NCBI GenBank assembly: GCA_022495995.1
Contig: JAFEMH010007457.1
Span: 24,958-88,957, forward strand
Length of the DNA: 64,000 nucleotides
Direction of reading: 5' to 3'
Source of the DNA: Adenophora triphylla var. japonica
Lineage: Eukaryota > Streptophyta > Magnoliopsida > Asterales > Campanulaceae
The notes under the pieces are model-generated. The model was not told where the DNA came from. It ran no database searches and saw only the letters and a list, made by a program, of their open reading frames with translations. The position numbers and the translations under genes were made by a program. This document shows positions 22,210-32,321 of this stretch, one piece after another (within the stretch, counting starts at the first letter, position 1; each line of letters begins with the position of its first letter).

Positions 22210-25200
22210 CTAAGCTAAAGGCGCTGAGTCCTTGGGATCGGTAGAAGCATTCTCCTTTGCCGTTTCAGACCCAGGCGTTGGAGAGGGAAGATTGACAGTT
22301 GTGGTTAGGTCCGTGATAAGCTCAGAAGGAGCTGCTGGAGCTGGAGCTGACTGAGGCGGAAATACATCACTAATTGCAGGCCCGTTGGGGAACAGGCTAG
22401 CAACCGTGGCTTCAAAGGATAGATTTGCTTGTCCGAACCTCAGCTTATCTAGCTCACTCCTGAGGCTGGAAGCGGTGACCGCGGCCACAGGAGGCAAGGA
22501 GGAGGCCCCTGCGAGCTCTAAGTTGGCTATCTCATCCGCAGTCAGAGGGACCAATGCGTGCCCGGGTAGGCAGAGATCATCTGTGGAGATCAAAAAGCCT
22601 ATAATGGCCAATTGCTCCGCAGAGAACTTGCCCGTAGCAGCAAAGTTCCTTAGCTGCGTCGATAAACCGAGCTCATACTGGACAGGAGACTCATCCAGAA
22701 TTTTCTCCTTGCACTCCTCGTAGTTCTTGTACTGCTCCACAGCTCCCTTGCGAGCAGCCTCCAGAATGGATTCCCTCTCCGACTTAAATTGCCTCAGGGG
22801 AAGCAGTTGATCGGATAGACTGTCCACAGACTGCTCCAAGGTCTACATAGTCTTCTTGGAGGCCTCCAGCTTGACTGCAAGCTCCTCATTCCTCTTCTCG
22901 AGCTCAGCCTTGTGCCCACGGAGCTCATCCCGCTGTCTCTTGTATTTATCAGAGTCCTTCTCGGCCACCTCAAGCCGATCTGTGAAGCTCTTCAGATCTG
23001 CTTCCTTTTCAGTCAGCGAGACCATTAGGGCATTTACCTGCTCCTCAGCCTTGGCCAAAAGCTTAGACTTTTCAGTGTAAGTCTTGGTATGATCAGAAAA
23101 TAGGGTGGCCTGCTCATCGTTGATCTCCCTCATCCTCATGGACTTGTTGGCCATCTGCGAGCAAAGACATAAAAACAATTAGAAATATGCAGTCACGAAA
23201 AGTAGTGATTCAGCATCAAGAGGAGCATTACCTCAATGGCCATTAAGCCCATATCTCCGGAGAGGGCGGCAGAGTTCATCTTGGAGACTACACTCGTATA
23301 AAAGTCAGGGGTATAGAGCCTATTTAACGCTCCTTGCCCGATCATGGAGTTGTAGCCTCCACGATAGTAAGGATCCACCCCTTTGATTTCGGGGATTTTC
23401 TCAATCTTCTCCTTCAGACTCCTGGCCGGATCGCGCAGTTCATTGGGAACCACGGGATAGGAGTCCGAGCAGACGGTCCTCCCTTTATTCAAAGGAGGAG
23501 TGGAGCCTAAGCCAGTGGAGGCTTGGGCATGTGTTATCTCCGCCCCCCTATGAGTTTTTTACGGTCTATCCTTGCTCGCAGCATTATCAGGAGCAGACCT
23601 CTTCCTTGATTGGTCCACGGGGCCGGTATGCCCGGAAGCTATTGTGCGGCCAGGAGGGCTGGAACCGCGAGCAGATGATGGTGGAGATCCTCCACGAGGA
23701 GGGGGCAGAGGCAGGTCTTTGGTCTGTGGGATCCCCTTACCCGCGGCCAGAGTGGCACCGGTCTGCCTATCAACAACGGGCGGAATGGCGCCCTTTGGCA
23801 GAGATTTTCCCAAAGCAGCTTGTCTGGCCGCTTCTTGTCTCTCTTCATAAGCTAGTTTTCGAGCCTTCGGTTGAGCGGGATTAGGTTTACTCATATTCAA
23901 CTGGATCTACTCTGAAAGAAAAAAGACTTGATTAGACGATAGTTCAAAAAGTCAGAAGCAATTAAAGGCAGTTATCAAGAGAATAGAGATCATTCCGCGC
24001 CCATCATGCAAGTTTTGCAATCAGCCTCAAAGGCAAAAAATTCATGAACCCTCCAGTCAGGATCACGGAGCTGGGGTTCAATGGCTACCCTAGGAGCATA
24101 AGGAAGACCTTCCCTTTGGGGGGGCCACCCCGGTGTAGATCAGTAGTGGCTCATCGCTTACTATAGCGCTCACATCAAAAACTGGTTGCTCCTTCTCGGT
24201 CACAAACTGGGCCAGAAAGAGGGCTAGAGCAACCTGGAGGTCCTCGGACGCAGCAGGGTCAGAATAAGAAGTAGCAGCAATCCTAAGAGGAACCGGGTTG
24301 GAAGGTTTAGCAAAGGACCACCCAAACCTAGACTCTATGACCAAGATATTCCTCTGGTTCCATTGGTCAAATTTGTTTGTTGGGGCAGAAAAGGTGCGGG
24401 GAGAATTGTATTTTTCCTTCAGGCCAAGGTTGCCATTGGTTATCTGATTCTGATAAAAGGCATACGGAGGGTGGGTTCAAAACCAAATAGCCTACAGATG
24501 GCTATGAAGGAAACCAAGACTCTAATGGTATTTGGAGTCAGGTTCATGGGGAGACAACGGGTGAAATTAAGGAACTTATTGATAAAAGGGTCTAGTGGAA
24601 GCCTCAGTTCGTTCTCGAACTGGACCCCATAGAAAATGCAGGCCCTATTGTCCTCTCGGACATCAGCTACAGTCTCCGGTCTTAGCCTTCCTTTCTTCGT
24701 CTCCACTTCAAGAAGAGGGCGGACCCGAAACTGATTGGGGTCAACATTATAGGTGTTATATACTTCTGACTCCCAGTCAATAGGGGCCACCTCCTTACCC
24801 TCTTTCGGCCACAGCCAAGATTTACATCAGCAGTGTGGCTCTTTTCGCGGGCAGGGATCTCCTCCTCAGAATCTTCCCCAAAGGCATCAACAATCCTCGT
24901 TGCCTTCTGAGATGTGCCCGCGGCTATACGATCTACCTCCTCGCGGGTATCTTCCACTGTCTCCGCGCTTTGAGAGCCAAAGAGACTAGAAGATGACCCC
25001 TTTGAGGGCTCCACCTCCGGTTCATCCTCTCTGCCTCCGTCCACCTCCGTCTCCATCTCATCAAGGTCCTCACTACTACTCAGGTCCACCACGGGCACAT
25101 CAGGGGCGTCGGTCTAGACCTCGGGAAATATTGTGTTCAAAGGCTCAACGTCTAGGGGAGCACTCTTATCTTCTGCGGCCAGGCACTGGTACTTATTCAT

Positions 25201-25600
25201 TTGGTCAGGATCCATGAGTTCCACTTTCTCCCAATTGGTTATCACACTAGGGTTATGAATCGCTCTCCTCACCAGTTCAACGGCGTTCAAAGCCTGATCT
25301 CTCTCTCTCTCTCGGGGAAACCTGCACAAAACCCCCATCACAAAATTTATTAATCTATTGGTGTCCCCTAACACCTCTACATCACCGTTCACAAGCAATT
25401 TCTCCTTGGCCTCCCACAACCGAGGTGGGATAAAAGGCCCCCACTGATATTTCTCACAGAAATACTGGAAGCACTCCATAGATAGCCTAAGCCAGGCAAA
25501 GGCCACCTTCCTGTATATCCCTCCTGACTGTTTACAAACAACGAAGAGATCTGGAGTGGTTCCATCTCCTAATTCTAAGAGGAAAACGCTAAGTAGGAGC
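22210..25600 (-). pseudogene. Antisense ORF of the Tat element (gypsy-type transposon-associated protein), degenerate
   Basis: Read on the minus strand from about 25600 down. Parts in order: 25600-25114 (KVAFAWLRLSMECFQYF...), an acidic Ser/Glu linker after an in-frame TAG, 24790-24440 (PLDPFINKFLNFTRCLP...LVSFIAICRLFGFEP, resembling the 'putative gypsy-type transposon' family Transposase_28), 24344-24090, a Pro/basic segment 23900-23559, and a coiled coil (23154 down to about 22843) followed after one TAG by 22839-22210. A GT-AG intron at 23155-23231 joins ...MAIE to MANKSM in frame. Several frameshifts make it a pseudogene. Antisense ORFs downstream of pol are known in Tat elements; their role is unknown. 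Confidence 0.75.
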
Positions 25601-25672
25601 GACTAAATTTTCTCTCTCTAGCAATTTGAAGGCTTGAAAATGATAAAAGGGTTTTGAGGGTTGAAGGGTTTG

Positions 25673-25680
25673 TATTTATA
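25673..25680 (-). promoter_or_regulatory. TATA box of the antisense ORF
   Basis: The minus strand reads CCTATAAATACAAACCC, about 75-100 bp before the first readable codons of the antisense ORF and followed by a leader-like CT/A-rich stretch. This suggests its own promoter, independent of the LTR. Position and sequence are seen; function is inferred. Confidence 0.55.
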
Positions 25681-26073
25681 GGCCTAGCTATACGGGTTGA
25701 CCCGTATTAAATAGCCCACAAACCGTTCCCCTCAAACCACGAACCGGCGCCAAATGTGTGGAAATTCAAAAATTCGTCAGTCGGCATTTATTGCGCCTCT
25801 TGGATGGCTGACACGTACCCTCCGTACCTATCATGCGCTGTCTCTTCTCCTGCCAAGGGGCCCACCAGATTAACCGAGAGGCAGAGCCTTAAAGCTTCCA
25901 CAAGCTTCCCCACGTGCCTCTCACATGCGCCTATTTGCACGGGAGGCAGAGCAAAAACTAGTGAAAAACGCAAACACTGGTGCCCGCCCAAGGAGCGATC
26001 TAACAGAACCGAGCTTAACTAGTAGCTCCTTGCTTAGACCATAAATAATCATTCACTTGGAGCTAGGGGCTAC

Positions 26074-26950
26074 TGATGAGCCCAGACCAGCAAGACCGGG
26101 CCCAAGCTCGGTCTGATCCAATGGCCCAACATGACGTGTCGTTACCTAGACCGCCAGAGTCAAGACCGCGGACAGAGAGACCCTCAAGGTCAAGACCACG
26201 TTCCTCTCATCACATCCCAGTCAAGACCGAAGGGATCCTGACCGTCGGCCTGGTGACCGCAGGAGTTATGACCGCCCCATCAGTGCCCGCGTCAAATACC
26301 ATTGACCGTGCCTAAGATGTTGACCGCGGTCTCATACCAGACTCCCGGTTATCTCACCAGAATCCCGGTTAATATCAAAGCTTATTGAGCAAGTTTACTG
26401 ACTAGCTCTAACAGTACAGTAACCGGCTCACTCCCATCACATTTAATGTGGCTCAGTCAGGCGCCTACTATTGCATTTAATGCGCCGCGCCAAATACACG
26501 GCTCATGTCCCTTTCAGCGACATCCCCTCTGACAGTGAATCTTCCTTCTCTGACAGAGCCAATCAGATGCGGACACGTGTATCCGGTCAAAGACTAAAGT
26601 GCCCTTTAGGACTGACCTCACGGCTTACGTCAGCGAGGAGCTCCCCATTGCCTATAAATAGAAGACCTTTGTCCCCTTGGACAAGGTAAGTGTCAAATCT
26701 ATATTGTAAGCCATATTGCTCAAACCCTAAACACACACACACTCTAAGACATTCCAAGGTCTTATTCTTAGGTGATTATATCCTTCATTGATATCTTATC
26801 TTCACACCCGAGGGCCTAAGTTGGATTAACATCCAACTTTGACCTTAACGGTGCTTCATTTCTGTGTTGTGATCATAGGTACCGCACCAAACAAATATCC
26901 AGCCAGATATCCTTCGAACCGCTCTGACCCTGAAATTCGTGGCGTCATCA
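26074..26950 (+). repeat. 3' LTR of the Tat element
   Basis: It begins TGATGAGCCCAG after GAGCTAGGGGCTAC (weak polypurine tract) and ends GGCGTCATCA, followed by the target duplication AGAGA. A TATA box lies at 26653-26660. It differs from the 5' LTR by scattered substitutions and short indels (e.g. around 26250-26285). Confidence 0.95.
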
Positions 26951-26955
26951 AGAGA

Positions 26956-27805
26956 AGAGGCGGGTTTGATTCGACTGGGCAAAGGTAGAGAGAGGATAAT
27001 TTTTGGAATTGTGGCCGGGGAAGAAAGAAGTGGCCGGTAAAGAATGGCTGGATTGAGACTCATATGGGCTGGGGAGGTTGAGGGCGACGACAAGAGCGGC
27101 GTGGGAGGGCGAGACGTCGACGGTGGCAGGTGAGGCAAGAGTGATCGGTGATGAGCGAAGAAAGAGATGATTAGCGGTGGAGGAATTTGAATTTATTAGT
27201 ATTTTTATATTTGACATAATTATTGATTTTAAAAAAAAAAAAGTAGCATAATTATTTGTATAAATTAAATTGTTTCCGTTTGTATAATGTGTTGTAAATA
27301 TAAGTAGGAGAATAGTGGTAAATTGAATTTTGTTATGAAATTTATGGATGTGAAATGCAATTTTTCAAAAATCATGTTAGTTTTTCATCCACTTTGTTAA
27401 GTTCCATTCAGTTTTTTGAACAGTCATCCAAAATTGATCTATAATGCCACAAAATGACAACATGATGAATGAAATTGCAACAAATTGTGTGTTGGGACTC
27501 ACATTGCAACTCGTGTGAAACTTTGGGGCAATAATGTGCCAGTTGTCCTAACTTTTGGCTAAAAATCTGCAGGTGAATTGTGGATATTTCTCATGGTATT
27601 ATCCAAATATACGTACAAGATCAAATGCAGTCAGTCAGTCAGTCATAAATGGGTGTCTGAAAGAAGAATAAAAATGAGGAAAAAATTGAATAGTGTGTTA
27701 ACATACATTTAAGTTACTATCCCTTTGTGAATAGTAGCGTAAGGTCACTTGTCAAGCATTTCCAATGGAACCTATATAATCCTATTCCTGGTTTTGACAT
27801 TACCA
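26956..27805. other. Flank right of the Tat element
   Basis: 26956-27200 is GC-richer and continues the segment left of 7044. It may be part of a disrupted promoter or leader, but no gene is recognised. 27200-27805 is AT-rich with CAGT repeats near 27630 and no supported feature. Confidence 0.45.
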
Positions 27806-28238
27806 AGAAGCTAATGTGACAGCAAGTCAAGCAGCCTGCACGCAAGTATCACTGGAGATGAGGCTACTATATGGCCATCGCTTTATTGCCATTTTGAAAT
27901 ACAGATAACGACACTTACACTTTTGGCCTCTTGCCCATCCCACAAGCTATTGGGGAGTGGAGTGGAGGGGAGGAGAGAGAGAAAAAAAATCCAAGTTAAC
28001 TGCACTTAATTATGTAAGAGCATGCACAATGGTAAGCGAAATTTTTGCTATATGACGAGCGAAATTGGTGTTTTAGCGAATTTTCACTCACAAAAACTGA
28101 TATTCTGCAGTGGCGAGCGAAATTTTCGCTCAAAACATTTTATAATTAATAAATAAAATATTTATTTCATTTATAAATTAGTGATATAAATTAGTTTTTT
28201 TATTCGTTCACATTACAAATTTTTTTTTTAAAATTATA
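27806..28238 (+). repeat. Left arm of a ~1.2-kb inverted repeat
   Basis: The outer 210 bp (27806-28015) match the reverse complement of 28795-29006 almost base for base, including the CTCTCTC/GAGAGAG run and GGGGAGTGGAGTGGAGGGG. The inner part (28016-28238) is an AGCGAAATTTTCGCT-rich MITE-like sequence starting GAGCATGCACAATGG and matches the other arm with modest divergence. The loop is about 320 bp (28239-28561), AT-rich with no gene. Confidence 0.92.
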
Positions 28239-28561
28239 TTTTATTGTAATTGCATTTTTTTTTATATAAAATACTGATAAATAAACATTAAGTTGGATAA
28301 GACAAATCAACTTTAACAACTATAATTTATTGAATTCCTGACTCTTGACAAATAATGGAAATGAGTTGAAATTAAAGTTGACCGTGACAAATCATACACC
28401 ACACATGTGAACTTGCTCAGAGTTTTTCCATTTATTTGTATACTAGTATCCAATTTTTTTTAAAAAAAATGATTAGACTATATAATATATGTGTGGACAA
28501 AAGAACTAGATTCCATGATAATAACCGGCTTCCTGATGTCAATTCATTTATTGACCAATAA

Positions 28562-29006
28562 AATATAATTTTAAAAAAAAAATATTTTGTAATGTGAACG
28601 AATAAAAAAACTAATTTATATCACTAATTTATGAATAAAATAAATATTTTATTTATTAATTATAAAAATGTTTTAAGCGAAAATTTCGCTCACCACCACT
28701 GCAGGTATCAGTTTTTGTGAGCGAAAATTCGCTCAAACACCGGTTTCGCTCATTATTCGTAGGCAAAAATTTCGCTCACCATGCTCTTACATAATTAATT
28801 AAGTGCAGTTAACTTGGACTTTTTTTCTCTCTCTCCTCCCCTCCACTCCACTCCCCAATAGCTTGTGGGATGGGCAAGAGGCCAAAAGTGTAAGTGTCGT
28901 TATCTGTATTTCAAAATGGCAATAAAGCGATGGCCATATAGTAGCCTCATCTCCAGTGATACTTGCGTGCAGGCTGCTTGACTTGCTGTCACATTACATT
29001 AGCTTC
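28562..29006 (-). repeat. Right arm of the ~1.2-kb inverted repeat
   Basis: Reverse-complement partner of 27806-28238. Small differences are an extra AATGT near the outer end and AATT duplicated near 28795. It ends about 960 bp upstream of the UGT start codon, so it occupies the distal promoter of that gene. An RNA crossing both arms would form a long hairpin. Confidence 0.92.
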
Positions 29007-29303
29007 TCGGTAGAGTTATGCCATTCATTTGATTTGACAAAACATAACAAAGAACACACATTTATTCACAACAGAATATGTAAAAAAAAAAAAGGGTTTT
29101 TTTTTTATTTTTTGAACTTAAGCTTATAAAGAGAAAGTAGAGAAGAAGAGGTGTGAATAACCTATACAATATTAGACTCTATTTATAGACGAAAAAATTA
29201 TGAACTTTTTTGATAAATTGCATAAACAACGTTGTTTGGGATAAATCAAAATTAAAAAATAAACTTTTAATCCATTTTGGGTTCGAACAAATTTTCGCTC
29301 ACG

Positions 29304-29445
29304 ATTTCGCTCAAACTTTAAACGAAACAGTTTCGCTCATGGGTCCGAGCGAAAATTCGCTCACCATTGCAGCAGTTTCGCTCAAACTTTAAGCGAAACA
29401 GTTTCGCTCATGGGTCTGAGCGAAAATTCACTCACCATTGCAGAA
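29304..29445. repeat. Tandem duplication of a GCGAAA MITE-end unit (71 bp x 2)
   Basis: Two copies of a unit running TTTCGCTCAAACTTTAARCG to CTCACCATTGCAG lie head to tail (starts near 29304 and 29375). The unit shares TGAGCGAAAATTCGCTCACCAT with the inner part of the inverted-repeat arms, so it is more of the same MITE family in the UGT promoter. Confidence 0.85.
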
Positions 29446-29861
29446 GGATCCGCAACTAAGTGTTCTTTCAATGAAGTAACATTTCGCCTACAATAAAAGA
29501 TCAAACTTATCTACACAGAGCCTTCAAAGTTCCCGGGACTTCTTTGCATAATTATTTAACAAAATCTAGAAGGTAATAGCACAAAAAGTCACATGACCGG
29601 TCCAATTCACTACTTTGGAAATAATGAATGCATGAATTATTGAAAGAAGACCACCTCTCTAACTGCATAAGAAACTTCCAAAACCCCATTTAATTGGCAA
29701 AGGTCAACTTGCTACTTGCAAATGTACACTACAGTACAGTGAAATGAATCTTTCAACCATGGCTGCTATATAGCTGAAATAATGACTACTCACAATATTT
29801 ATGACTATTACCACCAAGTAACAAGAAAAATAATTATTTCAACATCCAATCCAAGTAAGAG

Positions 29862-29869
29862 TTATAAAA
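29862..29869 (+). promoter_or_regulatory. TATA box of the UGT gene
   Basis: TTATAAAA in AGAGTTATAAAAAGGGG lies about 105 bp upstream of the ATG at 29971. This fits a plant TATA box with an A/G-rich leader of about 75 bp. Confidence 0.6.
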
Positions 29870-29970
29870 AGGGGTCTCCAGATTTGCAGAAGATAGGCTT
29901 CACTACACAATTTTTTTTTAAAAAAAAAAAAGGAAAGAGAAGAGAAGAAAGAAGCAAATCTTAACTTGCA

Positions 29971-31360
29971 ATGACTGCCTCATCTGCCCACTTTGTGATA
30001 TTTCCTTTCATGTCTCAAGGCCACACCATTCCCCTCCTTTATCTAGCCCGCCTCCTTTCCCAACGTCGGATCACTGTCACCATCTTCACAACCCCTTCAA
30101 ACTATTTATCAATTACCAACAGTCTAAAGAATGAGCCCATTTCTATTGTCAAACTTCCCTGTCCAGAAAATTTCACTGGCACCCCTCCTGAAATCGAAAT
30201 CATAGATAAGTTGCCATCTATGTCCTCCTTCATTCAGTTTGTTGATGCCACAAAACTGATTCAACCTCATTTTGAAGCTGCCCTTCAGAATCTCAAATCA
30301 GTCAGCTGCATAATCTCTGACGGATTTCTTCCCTGGACTCAAGAGTCTGCAGAAAAACTGGGCATTCCCCGTCTAGTTTTCTATGGAACCAACAATTATT
30401 CAATGACTATGTGCAGCATCATGGCTCAAGAACGTCCTCATGCAGTGGTTAGCTCTGAGGATGAGCCCTTCTCCGTTCCAAACTTTCCCAAGTTTGAACT
30501 AACCATAAATGACTTTGAACCCCCATTTAGTGAGCTTGAACCCAAGGGTCCACAACTTGAGTTCATTCTTGAGCAACAGATTTCAATGTCGAAAAGCCAT
30601 GGCTTGGTTGTTAACAGCTTCTATGAACTGGAGCCAAGTTTGAATGACTATTGGAACGGAAATATTGGACCTAAAGCTTGGTGTATTGGACCGCTTTGTC
30701 TAGCCAAGCCACCAACATCACAGATTCTCCCAAAGCCAACATGGATTCAGTGGCTTGACATAAAGTTAGCAGCAAAAGAGCCAGTATTATATGTCGCCTT
30801 TGGCTCTCAGGCGAAGGTATCAGAGAAACAGTTGCATGAAATCGCTTTAGGCTTGGCACAGTCCGAGGTAAGCTTCTTATGGGTGTTGAAAAAAAAGCTA
30901 GAATTCTTGGATGGATTTGAAGAGAGAGTAAAGGGTAGAGGTATTTTAGTAAAAGAATGGGTGGACCAAATGGATATCCTTCAGCACAAAAGCATCTGTG
31001 GGTTTTTAAGTCATTGTGGATGGAATTCAATGACAGAGCATTTGTGCAGGTGTACCAGTCCTGGCACTGCCATTGATTGCCGAGCAACACCTGAATTCAC
31101 GTATGGTCGTTCAGGACATCGGTGTAGGCATTAGAGTATGGCCTAGAAACATGTCAGTGCGTGGGTTAGTGGGATCAGAAGAACTGGCAAAGAAGATCAA
31201 GGTATTATTCCACGAGGAGGAAGGGAAAGAAGCTAATAAGAAAGTGAAAGAGCTCCAAGAAGCTGCACATACTGCAATGAAGGAAGGAGGATCATCCTGG
31301 TCCACACTAAACCTGCTTATTGAAGAGACCAGCAGAAAAGTTGGGGATTTACCAACTTAG
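29971..31360 (+). pseudogene. UGT90A-like UDP-glycosyltransferase, frameshifted in the PSPG box
   Basis: Family 1 plant glycosyltransferases move a sugar from a UDP-sugar to small molecules in the cytosol. The intronless frame from 29971 shows the catalytic His18 (SQGHTIP), Asp117 (SDGFLPW), the UGT90-like VAFGSQAKVSEKQL, and the start of the sugar-donor PSPG box (EWVDQMDILQH...SHCGWNS). At about 31043-31047 one TG pair appears lost from a TGTG run. From there the correct PSPG remainder (AGVPVLALPLIAEQHLNSRM) and C-terminus continue in another frame to the stop at 31360. Restoring frame would give about 463 residues, a normal length. Without it the box lacks its Glu/Gln end, so the product should be inactive. 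A sequencing error is possible because this is the only lesion. Confidence 0.88.
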
Positions 31361-32321
31361 CCGAGTTGAAGGAAGTATTTTCAGCAAAAACTATCTCATG
31401 GAACCCTAAATTGTGGAACACTTTTTGCCCACTTTTCCAGAAAAAAAAATACAAAGATGTAAAGGTTATCTTAGCTATCATGTAATCCTTATGATTATAA
31501 TAATTCTGTTAATGCAATAATAGAATTGTTTTCAAGTATGAAATAATGCACTGTTCAAGCGTATAAATTCACTCAATCTTGTCCTAATTCAAAGAATGGT
31601 ACTTTCGAGAAAGCATGCATCTTAACACAAAATGAGCATAAAACAATACAGTTTTCATTAATGATTCTCTAACTACGAAACAAACCAAATGATTTTATTT
31701 TTTTGGAAATAATCATTTGCTCCGTATTACTCACCACAAATAACTGTTAGTCTGTTACCCAGAGGTGAAAGGTGAATGGACACCATAATAAAGACTCATA
31801 ACAACCATCCAAAACTAAAATTGCAACCTCAAAGTTTATAAATAGTAAAGCCACTGACAAGGATATTTAAACCTCTTTAACTAACTAATATTAATGTGAT
31901 CTAAAGATACATCTGAGTCTCAAAGACAGAATCTTGTGCAAATATAAGAGATTGCTCGTTAACGAGCGCTCCACGGAAGAGGATGAAAATAAATTATTGA
32001 ATGTAGGATTACCAAAAAACAACCAAACTTTCGGAGAAATATTATCTAGTAAATTCAAGAACTGTTAATGTTATCTGCAGGCCTGAACTAACAAATTATG
32101 GTAAGATAGGACAATATAAGCACCCATAACATGCCTTGTGCCTTGTGCTCAAGTGCAAGATCTTAACCACGCATCAGCAGATATCAGATATCATAAACTG
32201 TGTAGCTCATCATGAAAAGTTCACATGTCTAGACTAGTATCATCATTCTTACATGAGCAGAAAAGATAGCAAAAGCAAAAATCTCGAGTCCGCAAACAAA
32301 GCTAAATCATGTAGACTTAAC
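31361..32321. other. Intergenic region between UGT and DSS1 3' ends
   Basis: It holds the UGT 3' flank (AATAATG-type polyadenylation-like signals near 31490-31550) and the DSS1 3' UTR side. AT-rich; no further gene is seen. Confidence 0.5.

Larger units (their letters stand above)
7044..26950 (+). mobile_element. Ty3/gypsy LTR retrotransposon, Tat lineage, with nested insertion
   Basis: Two ~870-bp LTRs (7044-7912 and 26074-26950) enclose gag, protease, RT, RNase H, a second archaeal-type RNase H and integrase in that order. The dual RNase H is diagnostic of the Tat/Ogre group. A perfect 5-bp target duplication AGAGA lies at 7039-7043 and 26951-26955. A further antisense gene sits between pol and the 3' LTR. 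An Athila-type element (13066-20298) interrupts the integrase; without it the element was about 12.7 kb. Frameshifts and stops break every ORF, so it cannot move by itself. The LTRs differ visibly at many sites (roughly one base in ten over the first 200 bp by eye), showing an old insertion. Confidence 0.95.

Noticed and set aside
23531..23884. Plus-strand open frames over 22.2-25.2 kb
   Set aside because: They are shadows of the antisense ORF on the minus strand, which has recognisable domains and codon structure.
31073..31360. Separate small gene downstream of the UGT
   Set aside because: It is the C-terminal end of the same UGT read in the shifted frame.
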